A stretch of DNA of 64,000 nt from Rhipicephalus microplus (Eukaryota > Arthropoda > Arachnida > Ixodida > Ixodidae): the NCBI RefSeq assembly GCF_043290135.1, contig NC_134707.1, positions 75,326,508 through 75,390,507 on the forward strand, given 5' to 3'. Positions 10,880-20,648 of the stretch are shown here, piece by piece (within the stretch, counting starts at the first letter, position 1; each line of letters starts with the position of its first letter). The notes under the pieces were generated by a model. That model searched no databases, was not told the origin of the DNA, and saw nothing but the letters and a program-made list of their open reading frames with translations. A program made the translations under genes and the position numbers.

Positions 10880-12610
10880 GTATGGTTTAGTCATAATCGT
10901 CTAACACCTGGAACTGTTCTTCGATGCACTGAAGTTGGCGGTGCAGTTGGTATTCCGCGACATTTTCGTTTGTGCTGGCAACGTACCTCGTAGTTTATCA
11001 TAAGTGGAACCACTTGTCGAGTATCATTCTCGTGCACGTACTTTCTAACATACTCAATCATTCTTGTTACGGGGCGCTGGTGGCTTCCAGAAAGTCGCTG
11101 ATACCTACCCCCATCGAGTCGCCCCATTTTGCTCAGGTCAGTCATGCATGATGTGGTTTTGCTATGGCACTCACACGACAGGAATGCAGCCGGTAAATTG
11201 TAGTATCGATGCATCAAGTCGTCAGCGGCGTGTACTTGGTAGATGCCTTGCGCTATCCAAACAAAGATCGTATGAACGGCACATAAATCTCAGTTGGGCA
11301 TTTGTTTTCCTCCACCACTACTAGCCAAAAGTCCAATTCATTGATGACAATGATGTTTGTCGGACGATCTCCTGGTCACCGTTCAATGGTTACAGGCATC
11401 TGGCGCTTGTGCAACTACATCACGAGACTTTAATCGATAGCTGGCTGTTTACTAAGTAGAATTGTGGCACACCCTAAGCATACAACGTGGTTTCATGGCA
11501 TCGAAACGACTCTGCCGCTCTAATTGCACGGTTTGGTATTTGTAAGCTTAGAAACGTTAGGCACTGTGAACTATCAGCAGAAAAGGGTATTTGGTGCCAA
11601 TCGATGATCAATATAGTGTTGTTGACAACTCGCTTCATATAGATGTCCTTTGGACGCCAGTGTCAAGGAGTATACGAAGCAACACGGAAGTGTCCCTTCC
11701 CAAGGTTCATACTGCGGCCGTTTGTATGATAACCGCTAGAAATAATGGCGTATAACGGCTTTCAGTAGCACTGGCGATCTTTGGCCCACTGCTGGTTTTT
11801 GTTGTGTCACTGCTGTGGGCATCCGCGTGGTTTTTCATTTTTTGTATTTCACAAAGCAGAATGCGGTGACGCTTCCCGCAGTGCTCGCACTGCAGTCACG
11901 CTGCATTGCAGCACTGTTGTGCAACGTGACCCTCTCTGGCACACCTGAAGCAACTGTTCCTGTCGACTAGTCGCCGCCGAATATCTTCGTCTCTCCTAGT
12001 GGTCTGGTAGTGTTAGGGTGTGGTCACGGTGGCTAAAGGGTATGCTGCAGGCATGCCTGTTCGTTGCAAATAATCGGCCAGCACTAACGCTGATAGTACG
12101 GGCTGCTGAAAGTGACGATGACACCGGTCGCCCTGAGGCTAGATTTCTCGCTACTATCGACCTGTATGTGACAAAACTTCATGACGCCACGCACCTTATC
12201 TCGACCGTTGGAGAAGCCGCACAGTTCAGCTGGGCCTCCCTGATGCATTCCCTGCACAAAATGGTGATCGATTCGTGTGGCGATTGCATGTGCACGCGCT
12301 GAAGTATAACCGCGTTCTATTATGCGTGAAGTCGTAGGCTATCCAAACAGCAAGATCGAAAGCGTACTTCTTCTTAAAGTTCGCGCAGGTGCCATAGTTC
12401 GGAAGAACGGTCCACGGTAGTGAAGAAAAGCAAGCTGTCGATGTGGTTGACTACGAGAGCCGTATGACGGCCAAACGTATCTCGGAGCCCCTTGACTAGT
12501 CCCTCGTAGTTTGCTGTCTCAAGGTAAAAATCTTCGATTGCACGTTTCGCTGGTTCGGTTGCGTACTTCCTTGAGACAAGTAAACTTCCTAAGTACCGAC
12601 AGCTGGCGAT
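10880..12610 (-). pseudogene. BEL/Pao retrotransposon relic (gag and protease)
   Basis: Read on the minus strand. (1) 12600-12370 encodes a Gag segment containing ATEPAKRAIEDFYLETANYE and GLRDTFGRHTALV, a layout typical of BEL/Pao Gag. (2) 11954-11853 encodes two knuckles, CFRCAREGHVAQQC and CEHCGKRHRILLC, with one TGA stop between them. The CxxCx(n)RHHxxLC form is characteristic of BEL/Pao. (3) 11670-11640 encodes LLRILLDTGVQRTSI, a retropepsin motif with an intact DTG, followed by a stop. Downstream to 10880 a 108-codon open frame persists that I cannot place. No RT or LTRs were recognised, and many stops are present. Gag-plus-protease identity is fairly secure; the limits are not. Confidence 0.65.
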
Positions 12611-12611
12611 T

Positions 12612-12812
12612 ATCAGGGGCGAAGCTCCTTAAGGCATCACCTGATCCTCTTCAGTAGTAACCACCTCTCTCGGATATGTGCCAGAGGGGAGTTTAGTTCT
12701 TGGAAATACCGCTAGATGGCAGTACTGGTATATAATCAATATTTGAATAAAAGATTCTTCTTCGAATGTTCGCTAAATGGAGGTGCTTGTATATAATCAA
12801 GATTTTGGAGGG
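12612..12812 (+). repeat. Repeat head beginning GGGGCGAAGCTCCTTA
   Basis: GGGGCGAAGCTCCTTAAGG starts at 12616. Further on come GTTTAGTTCTTGGAAATACC and GCTAGATGGCAGTACTGG. The same blocks occur on the minus strand at 52678-52580 and, partly, at 52250-52150, there as GGGCGAAGCTCCTTAGGCC. This is the head of a dispersed repeat which, in its best copy (52.3-52.7 kb), continues into a tetranucleotide satellite. Here it stops at a G-run (about 12808-12820), where LINE C begins. Confidence 0.6.
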
Positions 12813-13005
12813 GGGGGGGAGGCGAGGTGGCACGCGGGCCCTTCGGGCTCCAAGATAGCTAGTAATGAGTAAAACAACCTGGGGGACTTTTTGACAGGCG
12901 GTATAGGCAGATACGATCCCAAAGTGGTACCAATATCTCAGACATGTAGGGTCTGGGCAGAAATCGAAGAAGCCACGAGGGACGAGCCAAATCAGGCGTA
13001 GAATA

Positions 13006-13487
13006 GAGAGTTTTAGTACTGCGTACGCTGCGTACGTGGCGGCGTTGCGTACGTAAGGACGCCACGTTTTGCGTAGTGCGCATGCGCAGACCGCAACGCG
13101 CACGTATCGCGTTACGTACAAAGCTGCTACGTACGCACGCATGAGATGCGTGCGTGCGTACGTCTGAGGTGATCGCACCGCTCTCGAACAAGTTCACGAC
13201 AGCGCGAGACTTCGTTTTGCAAAATGGCGGCATCGAAGGCAAGCACCGACCGGCTCTGTGGCTGAAAATATGGCCATAATCTGGCTATAACACTTGGATT
13301 GGCTCACATTGGCTGTCAACAACACGTGCTTCTATTTCGATCTACCAGATGACGCAACACGCTTCACGCTCGTTACCTAAGCGGGTAGTACGGCGTACTA
13401 AACGCCGATTTGTGGCAAACGACGCCACGTAACGCAAGGCGCTTGCGTGATGCGTACGTATCACCATTCCGCAGTACTAAAACTCTC
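13006..13487. mobile_element. 482-bp terminal-inverted-repeat element (MITE-like)
   Basis: The ends are perfect 18-bp inverted repeats: GAGAGTTTTAGTACTGCG at 13006-13023 and its reverse complement at 13470-13487. TA flanks both sides (13004-13005 and 13488-13489), as expected for a TA target duplication. Subterminal sequence is also partly inverted and unusually rich in GCGTACG/TACGTACG palindromes and CpG. No transposase frame is present, so it is non-autonomous. It sits inside the inter-ORF region of LINE C, which continues on both sides. TA duplication fits Tc1/mariner-like or other TA-specific transposases, but the superfamily is not established. Confidence 0.82.
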
Positions 13488-13495
13488 TATTATCT

Positions 13496-13689
13496 TGTCG
13501 CGGGTTAGAAGTTATCGGAGGTTTATTTAAAAACACGGCCAATGGAACTTGTAGAGACGCTCTCACAGAAGGCCGCTAAGATTGTCGTCTTCTTCACTCG
13601 CCTGCGCTGCGCCTCTCGAGCAAATCCGCGTTCTTCGCTGTCGTCGCTATCTCGCTATCTCGCTGCTAAATTCAGCCATGCACGCGGCA
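13496..13689 (-). repeat. Gypsy-3 left (3') LTR
   Basis: 194 bp, preceded on the minus strand by the purine tract GGCGGGAGGGTAA (13702-13690). It shares long blocks with the right LTR, for example GGAACTTGTAGAGACGCTCT and GGCCGCTAAGATTGTCGTCT. Confidence 0.85.
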
Positions 13690-13859
13690 TTACCCTCCCG
13701 CCAGAGTGAGCGTCGTGCCGATGCTCAACAGGTAGAGATGCGGCCTGCGGGTGTTTACATCACTGAGAGTGGTAAAGTTTCATGCGGACCACGTGCACTG
13801 TCTCAGGCAGATGCTGGCGACGTTTCGAACAGGAGGAGGCGTCGGGCACGACTTCGTAC

Positions 13860-14345
13860 TTCCCGTCGCTAAGACGGCGCAAAACTTTGTGGGGTCCAAA
13901 GTATCGGCATAGGAGTTTCTCTGAGAGGCCTCGTCATCGTACAGGAAACCAAACCCAGACTCTCTCCTGGTTGATAAATGATGAACCGACGGCGAAGGTT
14001 GTACCGTTGAGCGTCAAGTTGCTGGTGGTTCATTATTTTGACGCGGGCAAGCTGCCTTGCTTCCTCGGCGCGCTCAGTGAAGTCTGCGGCGTCTGTCTCT
14101 GAATTATTGCAATCGTAAGACAACATGGCGTCAAGCATTGTCGTATGGCGCCAAGCATTGTCGTCAAGCATGGCGTCAAGCATTGTCTGCCATGAATTAG
14201 TGCGAAAGGCGTCATTTTTGTTGTTTCTTGGCGCGCCGTATTATACGCGAATGTGAGGTACGGCAATATTCGGTCCCAATTCTTGTGTTCCACGTCGACG
14301 TACATGCAAAGGAATTCAGCGATTGTCTTGTTAAGTAATTTATAA
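13860..14345 (-). pseudogene. Gypsy-3 integrase C-terminal fragment
   Basis: The minus-strand frame starts at LNKTIAEFLCMYVDVEHKNW, immediately after where the catalytic Glu should be. It continues through LPYLTFAYNTARQETT, the usual late-core motif, into EEARQLARVKIMNHQQ and NLRRRF, the region that leads into the C-terminal domain. A small tandem expansion built on a MLDAML-type unit (14110-14190) interrupts it, and the end is frameshifted. The DDE core upstream is absent: at 14345 the sequence switches to plus-strand LTR-end material. Confidence 0.8.
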
Positions 14346-14364
14346 CCCTGTAATTTATAACCCG

Positions 14365-14385
14365 CGACACTGGTGGAGGAGCTGG
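14365..14385 (+). other. Plus-strand LTR end and primer-binding site inside Gypsy-3
   Basis: ATAACCCGCGACA (LTR 3' end, same as the outer LTR end read on the minus strand) is followed after one base by TGGTGGAGGAGCTGG, the PBS form of this Gypsy group. It faces the opposite direction to the PBS at 15458-15444, so the element has two PBSs pointing at each other. Immediately upstream GTAATTTATAACCC is tandemly duplicated (14335-14348 and 14350-14363). Confidence 0.75.
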
Positions 14386-14556
14386 TTACTACCACCTCAT
14401 GGTCAGCACCCCTGTGAGAAGCCCCGATTCCAGCCCTACGAGACAGCCACGCGTGGAGACGCCTGTCCACCGCTCAAGTCGCAGCCTTCACGTTCTTGAA
14501 CCAGAATTGGCCTTTTAGATGAGGCAACACTTCCGACAGGCACCCCTACTCAAGAA

Positions 14557-15492
14557 ATGGCAAGGAGTCCTGCACAGGTGATGATCCAGAATATGCGCAT
14601 TCCTGAACCATTTCATGGCCGGCCGAACGAAGATGCGCAAGACTGGCTAGAACAGTTTCAACGGGTAGCTAAATCGAACTACTGGAGTCTCGATGTAAAG
14701 CTCTTCCACGTATACTTCGCCCTTGAAGACGGCGCGAAGACGTGGTTTATAAACCGGGAGGCAACATTCACATGGGAGGAGTTTTGTCGTCGGTTTCTTG
14801 ACACCTTTGGTAAGGCGGACCGACGCGAAAATGCACAACGCCTTTTTGATGGACGCACCCAACAGCTGCATGAAAGCGTCGCCATGTTTGCTGAGGATAT
14901 GGTGCGTCTGTGCCACCGCGCTGACCCCAACATGCCTGAGGCTCAAAAGCTAAGCCATCTCATGAGGGGCGTCAAAGAGCAGCTATTTGTTGGTCTTGGG
15001 TGCAATCCGCCAGCAACAATGAACGAGTTCACCAAGGAGGCCACCGCAATAGAGCGTGCGCTGCAGCAATGGTACCAACAGTCTGATTGCCCGGCCACCG
15101 GCGCAGCTGCAGGCGCCGCCGCACTTACCGCAAACGATGAGTTTTCTCTACGCCACCTGATTAGACAGATCGTGCGTGAGGAGATCGCGAAGGAGAACGC
15201 AAAATACACAATGCAGTCACAGGCACCCCCGCAGCAGAAGTCCACGGTAGCCTCCGCCGCTGAAGTCATTCGCCATGAACTTCGACAAGCGTTTGCCTCT
15301 CCTCAACAATATTCCGCTCCACCGCACCGTCCATACTCGTGTACCTATGCAGACGCTGTACGTCGTCCATTGGCTCCAGAAGTATCCTACCAGCCAAACG
15401 GATACAGCTATGCAGATGCTGTTCGTCGACCCACGCCCATACCCAGCACCTCCACAAGTGTCGCGGGTTGTAAAAACAGGGGTTTTTTTTAA
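14557..15492 (+). CDS. Gypsy-3 gag, intact 311-codon frame, 3' end aberrant
   Basis: Begins MARSPAQVMIQNMRIPEPFH, a usual Mag-type Gag start. The capsid-like block follows (DAQDWLEQFQRVAKSNYW, FALEDGAKTWFINRE, TWEEFCRRFLDTFG), then a helical segment to about residue 215 and a Pro/Gln-rich region with a duplicated YADAVRRP motif (residues about 268 and 288). No stop or frameshift appears over 311 codons, which is unusual for this window. The expected CCHC knuckle and the gag-pol junction are missing. The last about 18 codons are read through the reverse complement of a Gypsy 5' leader and LTR, so the natural C-terminus has been replaced. It is probably not functional. Confidence 0.82.
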   Translation: MARSPAQVMIQNMRIPEPFHGRPNEDAQDWLEQFQRVAKSNYWSLDVKLFHVYFALEDGAKTWFINREATFTWEEFCRRFLDTFGKADRRENAQRLFDGRTQQLHESVAMFAEDMVRLCHRADPNMPEAQKLSHLMRGVKEQLFVGLGCNPPATMNEFTKEATAIERALQQWYQQSDCPATGAAAGAAALTANDEFSLRHLIRQIVREEIAKENAKYTMQSQAPPQQKSTVASAAEVIRHELRQAFASPQQYSAPPHRPYSCTYADAVRRPLAPEVSYQPNGYSYADAVRRPTPIPSTSTSVAGCKNRGFF

Positions 15493-15651
15493 AAGCACAG
15501 ACAGTGGAACTTGTAGAGACGCTCTCAAAGAAGGCCGCTAAGATTGTCGTCTGCTTTACTCGCCTGCGCTGCGCCTCTCGAGAAAATCCGCGCTCTTCGT
15601 TGTCGTCGCTATCTCGCTGTCTCGCCGCCAAATGCAGCTATGCACGCGGCA
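15459..15651 (-). repeat. Gypsy-3 right (5') LTR
   Basis: 193 bp, partner of 13496-13689. On the minus strand it is followed at 15458 by CT and then TGTGGAGGTGCTGG (PBS). LINE C sequence resumes directly after it with ATATTACCATGCAGGG, where LINE B has ACATTAGCATGCAGGG. Confidence 0.85.
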
Positions 15652-15662
15652 ATATTACCATG

Positions 15663-16336
15663 CAGGGTGGCAGAAATAGGCTGAAGTGGGAGAGATAAGA
15701 AAACAGCTAAGAGAGGAGAAGGTGATGACATATGGGTTTGTAGAAACACATCTTAGGGACAAGGAACAACAACCTAAATGTCCGGACTACGCCTGGGAAT
15801 ATTGTAATAGAAGAGAAGGTAGCAGAAAGGCAGGTGGTATTGTGGCGATCATTCATAAAAGTACAAACTGGCAAAGGGTCAAGCAGGAGTGCAGTGAACA
15901 TTTATGGCTAAAAGGGAAAGTGACGTGGCAGGTGACGCTACTGGGTTTTGTATACTTGTAGAAAGGGGCTGAAGCCAAAGAGGAAAACCAAGAAATGGTG
16001 CAGTGCATAGAACATGACATTGACGAACTAGGAAACGAGTGCGAGGTGATTACATCAGGAGATATCAAAGTGCACACAAAAGATATGGATAGATGTTCTC
16101 ACCTAACAGGCAGAATGCTAATGGATATTTGTGAAAGGCACAATTTGATCATTTGCAACGCCACAAAGAAATACGAAGGGCAGATAACATGGGAGGTGGG
16201 AAGGCTGGAGTCGACGATAGACTATGCAATGATGTCCCATATAGGATGTATAATCGGCTAAGGGTGATGACCATGAATGAATATGGGTCCGGAAGCTTAG
16301 GTAGTGATTACAAACGTATGAAGCTCCGTTTTTAAA
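15663..16336 (+). pseudogene. LINE C ORF2 endonuclease domain
   Basis: AP-endonuclease-like domain in several frames. YGFVETHLRDKEQ carries the N-terminal Glu motif, then DYAWEYCNRREGSRKAGGIV, a damaged GD(M/I)N block (GDIKVH where GDMNAH is expected), CERHNLIICNATKKYEGQIT and STIDYAMMSH with its Asp. GSDYKR follows, where the catalytic GSDH is expected, so His is Tyr. Stops near 15959 and 16259 split it. This domain would nick target DNA to prime reverse transcription; at least two active-site positions are lost. Confidence 0.82.
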
Positions 16337-16479
16337 GACAATGAAAAATGGAAAGGGACATTATGGGCAACCATACGGTAATATATATGCAGAAAGGCTT
16401 ATAGAAAGGGCAACTAAAGAGATTGAAAAAATAATCGCCAAGGTTATAAAACAGAGTGAAAGTACACAAATCTAACTCG

Positions 16480-17430
16480 ATTGTTTGAGTTAGAGCTTGG
16501 TAAGGTACGAGTCAAATCAACAGGAAAAAGGAGACACAAACCCAAGAGCTGGTGGGATAAGGAAGATAAAAAAGCCATAGTAATACGTGAGGAAGACTCT
16601 AGGGAACACAGGTATGCTAAACAAATGGGTGAATCGGAAGAAGATGTTAAAAGGAAATTGGATAACATTTTGAGCTGCAGAGGAGAAGCGTTCGATCTGA
16701 TCAGTGACAAGATTAGAAGAAAGGGGGCCCAGTCGATGGCAAAAGTAAACAAATAGGAGAGAAAGGCAGTTGCAAAGTTTTCGAACCACCTAAGTTCTTT
16801 GAGTAATAAGACAAGCATAGAGCAGAAGTTTAAAACTGCAGTACAAGGGGTTAGACTAAAAGGGGATTAAGAAAGTGATTATAATAAATTTTAAACTAAA
16901 ATCACAAAACATTTAAACACGAAGAAAGCGCTCATTGCACCGTATCAAATAAAAATGTACCAATTAGCGCAGTGGCTTCAGTGGGACAACAAGAGTGGGA
17001 AAGGACAGAAAAAGGGTTCCTAATAGCACATCAACAGGCCCTGATGGCATCCCACTCATGCTAAGAAAAAAACTAGGAGGAAACTGTAAGCAAACATTAG
17101 GAGAGGCAGCGAGCAAGGCAATAATGGATGGTGAAGCCTCCAATGCGTGTAAACTAAGCAGGATAAGCATGATTTATGAAGGGGGACAAAGCCGATATAA
17201 ACAACTACCGCCATATAACAGTGAAATCAGTAGCTTAAAGGCTGCTGATGCAGATAGTAAAGGAAAGACTACATACATGGGTGGAGAATAAGGGGGTCTG
17301 GGAGAACTACAAGATGGGTTCTGTAAACGAAGCATGTTGAAGGACAATCTGTTTTTATTGATGCAGTGAATTAGAATAGCGGAAAAAGAACACAGGCCCA
17401 TGTGGCTGGTATTTCTAGAGGTGGTGTGAT
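16480..17430 (+). pseudogene. LINE C ORF2 linker and N-terminal RT fragment
   Basis: 16481-16756 encodes the basic linker (SWWDKEDKKAIV, EHRYAKQMGESEED) that recurs in copies A and B. 16995-17290 carries NSTSTGPDGIPLMLRKKLG, the RT N-terminal GPDGIP motif. The frame then decays through ELQDGFCKRSMLKDNLF to LVFLE, where motif A (FLDIKGAYD) should start. The catalytic RT palm is deleted. Several stops are present. Confidence 0.78.
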
Positions 17431-17499
17431 CCACTACCCAATCTAAAGGGTACAGCCGGATACATCCATTCATCCATCTATTCATTCGATATATGATGA

Positions 17500-17700
17500 G
17501 AAAATGTGAGATGGTGGTACTTGAAGTGTTCACTTGACGGATGGACATACAGACGGACAGACGCATAAACCGACAGATTGACCCACGGTTTTACGGATGG
17601 ACGCATGCACGAACGGACTAACGGACATACAAGCATAATAATATATGATGAAAAGATGCGTTATGTTGATACTTTGGGTGTTAACGAGACGGACGGATAT

Positions 17701-17770
<70 letters not shown>

Positions 17771-17803
17771 GGACGGACGGACGGACGGACGGACGGACGG
17801 ACG

Positions 17804-17854
<51 letters not shown>

Positions 17855-17962
17855 CGACAGACAGACGCATGGACGGATAGATCGACCCATGGACAGATGC
17901 ACGAATGGACAGCCGGACGCATCGTCCCATTCATCACCATTCAGTTCGTGGATATGCTGTGT
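17500..17962 (+). repeat. Satellite-bearing repeat, copy 2 (CAGA/CGGA arrays)
   Basis: Two related leader units (ATATGATGAGAAAATG at 17492 and ATATGATGAAAAGATG at 17642), each followed by degenerate GGAC repeats, lead into (CAGA)n at 17701-17769, (CGGA)n at about 17769-17810 and (CAGA)n at about 17810-17855. The conserved right flank CCCATTCATCACCATTCA plus GTGGATATGCTGTG ends it at about 17960. Open frames of Ser/Val/Cys or Asp/Arg/Gln repeats here are satellite translations only. Confidence 0.75.
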
Positions 17963-18437
17963 GTTGTTTTTTGTTTTTGTTTTTTTGTGTGTGGATCGTG
18001 GCCTCAGAAAGGTTTCAGAAGTCCTGCCGACAGCGAAGTTCTACATAAAAAACGGGGACCTGTATTTCGGTAGAGCAACTCGTAGAAGTGTCTGTAGCTA
18101 CTATGAGTAGAGACCTATTGGGCTCAAGTTTAGCGAAAACAGGCGCAATGCTGATTGCGGGCCTTCAAGCTGAGTCGAGAATGTAGCGAACATGGCTCAT
18201 AGTGTTTTTTTTAGATTTTTTGATATTTCTGATTTTTCGGTGCAAATACAACAACGTGACATAAGTTTAGTATACAAAAGCAGGTTTCAAAGTCATAGAC
18301 TGTATCGGAACCTCCTAATCTCGTCGGATCTTGTCGTAATACTTCAAAACCACTGTTAATTCCTCTTCACAGTCGGTATCATCAGTTACCGGCTCAGCTA
18401 TCGTTTCATTGAGATCCTAAAGTGTCGTGTCTTTCTA
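17963..18437. other. Spacer with no recognised feature
   Basis: Non-repetitive except for T-runs. No family-like frame is visible. Confidence 0.4.
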
Positions 18438-19577
18438 AAAATCGGCTGGAGAAAGATTTTTGCACTTTCGGCTTGGAGAACTTTTGTAGTGGAAAGAATG
18501 AGCCTTATAGTGGCGGTTCAAACTGCCATACTCTGCTGCGTCACAGGTGGTCTATCTCTGGTGCAAGACGTCAGTGTTTTTTTGTGTTTCGGCACCAATT
18601 TATCTAGTAAAGAGGGACTATATACTATTTTCGATGATGATGATGAGGATAATGATGGTGCTGAATATGGCCTGAAAGAAACTTTGTGTTCTTCTTTAGC
18701 GGCACTAGGCATTGTCAACACCTGCACCGCATGGTCTTGTTTATTTGCTTAAACTATTTTATTGCCGTAACAGCTTTAGTAGGGAATCGAGAAATTTTAT
18801 GAAAGAGTTGCTACTAAACATTGCCACATAAGCAGCTTCCTAATATTGTGAACAAGTGTTATTACAAAATAGAGCAGATCCCGCACACAGTGGGTATCGA
18901 TGATATGTGAAGCACGAATGAGGAATAGTGACATGCTACTTCAAAATCATCCCAACGTTACGAGGCAGGCGGACGTAGTAGACAGTAAGCATAAATATAT
19001 ATGTCAGGTGCATTCACATATTCAAATCAGATGCAAGTATGTTCTATATAGCTGCGTAACTACAGCATCACTATCGTTAGCGATACCAGCATCCGCAGTG
19101 GTAGGTTGTAAAATATACCATACATGACTCCCATGTCCTAATTATTATGTTTGCGCCTGGCATTTGGGTTCATTCTCCATTCAAGTCACGTTATACCAAA
19201 TTTCATGTAGGTAAAGCTAGCAAAAAGGCTGTGAGTGCACTATGAGCATAGCATGTAATCGTGTTTTACATAGCAGGCATGCCATGATTGTCATGTTTGG
19301 ACGTGTCATAAAGCTTTAACTTTATTCTTTGGAGCACAGCTCAAGAGTTCTTTACAAATTTGTGCACGTAATATAGTATGAATTTTGATGCTCTTTGTGC
19401 TAGTTACACGGCCAAACTTTCTTCGAAAACTCGTATAAAGGAACATGTCGCGGTTGTGAATGTCAAATAGATACCTTTATCACGTTTTCTTACATTCTGT
19501 AACGCTGTAACAATAATCTAAACTGCATAGTCTGAGCAGAAATATTTTATATGGATACTTCTGATAACGAGAAGTTT
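18438..19577 (+). repeat. 1.1-kb direct duplication, copy 1
   Basis: Nearly the whole segment recurs at 20649-21782 in the same orientation, about 2.2 kb downstream. It starts at GGCTGGAGAAAGAT and ends at TACTTCTGATAACGAGAA. Identity by eye is above 90%, with small indels. The two units are separated by unrelated sequence (19578-20648), so this is a spaced direct duplication or two insertions of one long repeat. Confidence 0.85.
18498..18752 (+). CDS. Hypothetical 84-aa secreted-like peptide (doubtful)
   Basis: Starts at ATG 18498. The N-terminus MSLIVAVQTAILCCVTGG looks like a signal peptide. A DDDDEDND run encoded by a GAT repeat follows, then a tail with three cysteines (LCSS, NTCTA, WSCLF). 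In the duplicate at 20.7 kb the corresponding frame starts identically but loses one base within the hydrophobic stretch and shifts, and later substitutions are not preferentially synonymous. Chance ORF inside a repeat is as likely as a small gene. I recognise no family. Confidence 0.2.
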   Translation: MSLIVAVQTAILCCVTGGLSLVQDVSVFLCFGTNLSSKEGLYTIFDDDDEDNDGAEYGLKETLCSSLAALGIVNTCTAWSCLFA

Positions 19578-20648
19578 GATAAATCCTCACCAGTTACTAG
19601 AGGGGAAAAATAAACTTTCAATATTTCTATTCACCGTCATACTTTACACTAGTTAAACAATATCGAAGGAGACCAATCAAACAAAGAAACAGTGTCCACC
19701 ACAAGCACTGTAACTGAGAAATAAAAAAGAGGCACAAAGAGAAGAAAGACAAAGTGACGCTAAAAAAGTACATTTTATTTCAATTTCTCTTTTTGTTTAT
19801 AGTAGAAATTCTTCGTGTATATCGTTTTGAAGACCCACTCCGAACGGATTTGAAAGGCCAGGTGGGCGCAGATAGGATTTAGCTGTAAATTGATAAAGAA
19901 AAAAAGCCCGTAACTGAAGACAACATTTCTATTGACATCAATCTGCCAGTGCAATAGATTACGAAAAAATTGTGAAGAGGAGAAATGAAGAGATTCAGAC
20001 AAACAGAAAATATAACAAGAAAAAATTAAATACACTCAAGTATAACAATGGCACGGTTGCGCATAAGCCCCAATTTTAGTCACAATAGGTGTGGTGGTTC
20101 GTCACTTTGTTCTCAGTAGACCTTTAGAAATATTTTTTAGGTATTTTATATGTAAAAACCACAAGGCCTGCGCGGCCCGCAGAGCAGTGACAGTGACAGC
20201 TGGAAGAGTGGCCGGCCCTTCTTTAGGTGGTGGTTCCACTTCGATATCCTGCGAGTAGTTCCTCTCAAGACACCAGAGGGCGCCACGAAGTTAGGAAAAC
20301 AGGAACAACGTTTCGGGGGTGAAACCAAATGAAGCTACTACACCTGTGCCGGCGGGCCACACTGGATAAGGAGGCGCCACAAAGCGTGCCATCGCGGCAC
20401 GAAAAAACGATGCCTTAAGCAGAGGCTTTCTTTCTTTTCGCCACTTCAACGACCCCTCTATCTATCTCTTTATCTGAAGACCATCACTCACCGGTACCTG
20501 TTCTCTGCGGTGCTGTGGTTTGCACGGGGGGAACAATTGCACTGGAAACCGCTCGCGTAGGAGTGGCAGCCTACGCGAGCAAGCTTTCTGTTACATACAG
20601 CGCTGGAATGCGAGGTTAGGTGACACTCTCTCATGGTGGTCACATCAG
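19578..20648. other. Spacer between the duplicated units
   Basis: No gene recognised. 20100-20440 is GC-richer and may be another repeat fragment of unknown class. 20551-20580 holds a perfect 11-bp inverted repeat with an 8-nt loop (GCTCGCGTAGG ... CCTACGCGAGC). The rest is AT-rich. Confidence 0.4.

Larger units (their letters stand above)
13496..15651 (-). mobile_element. Gypsy-3, internally rearranged LTR element
   Basis: Two LTRs in the same (minus) orientation, 13496-13689 and 15459-15651, begin TGTCGCGGG and end ACGCGGCA on the plus strand. They differ at roughly 25 of about 194 positions. Flanking 4-mers are ATCT and ATAT, a possible decayed target duplication. The interior is inconsistent. 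Next to the left LTR lies minus-strand integrase. Next to the right LTR lies only a minus-strand PBS. Between them is a plus-strand block made of an LTR end, a PBS and gag. The element therefore contains 5' material in both orientations and is a chimera or product of inversion, not a simple provirus. Confidence 0.82.
12815..17495 (+). mobile_element. LINE C (esterase-ORF1 LINE family), 5'- and internally deleted
   Basis: Third copy of the LINE family also present as A (32.3-35.6 kb) and B (45.2-51.8 kb). 12830-13000 matches the ORF1-ORF2 junction of copy B (about 46620-46500, reversed). The body resumes at 15652, after a TIR element and Gypsy-3, with an endonuclease region, then an RT fragment. 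It jumps from the RT motif-A region (about 17425) straight to the 3' UTR: CTAAAGGGTACAGCC at 17442 equals the copy A end at about 32300. It ends in a CATC-rich tail near 17490. The 5' end, most of RT and the C-terminal zinc knuckle are missing. Confidence 0.82.

Noticed and set aside
11064..11324. 86-aa plus-strand protein
   Set aside because: Lies opposite the BEL/Pao relic and shows no motif; more likely incidental.
17700..17860. CRISPR array or coding repeat protein
   Set aside because: Units are 4 bp with no spacers. The long Asp/Arg/Gln and Ser/Val/Cys frames follow from CAGA/CGGA repetition in every frame.
18498..18752. Confident call of a secreted gene in the duplicated unit
   Set aside because: The duplicate carries a frameshift, differences are not preferentially synonymous, and the acidic run is a GAT microsatellite. 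Kept only as a low-confidence entry.
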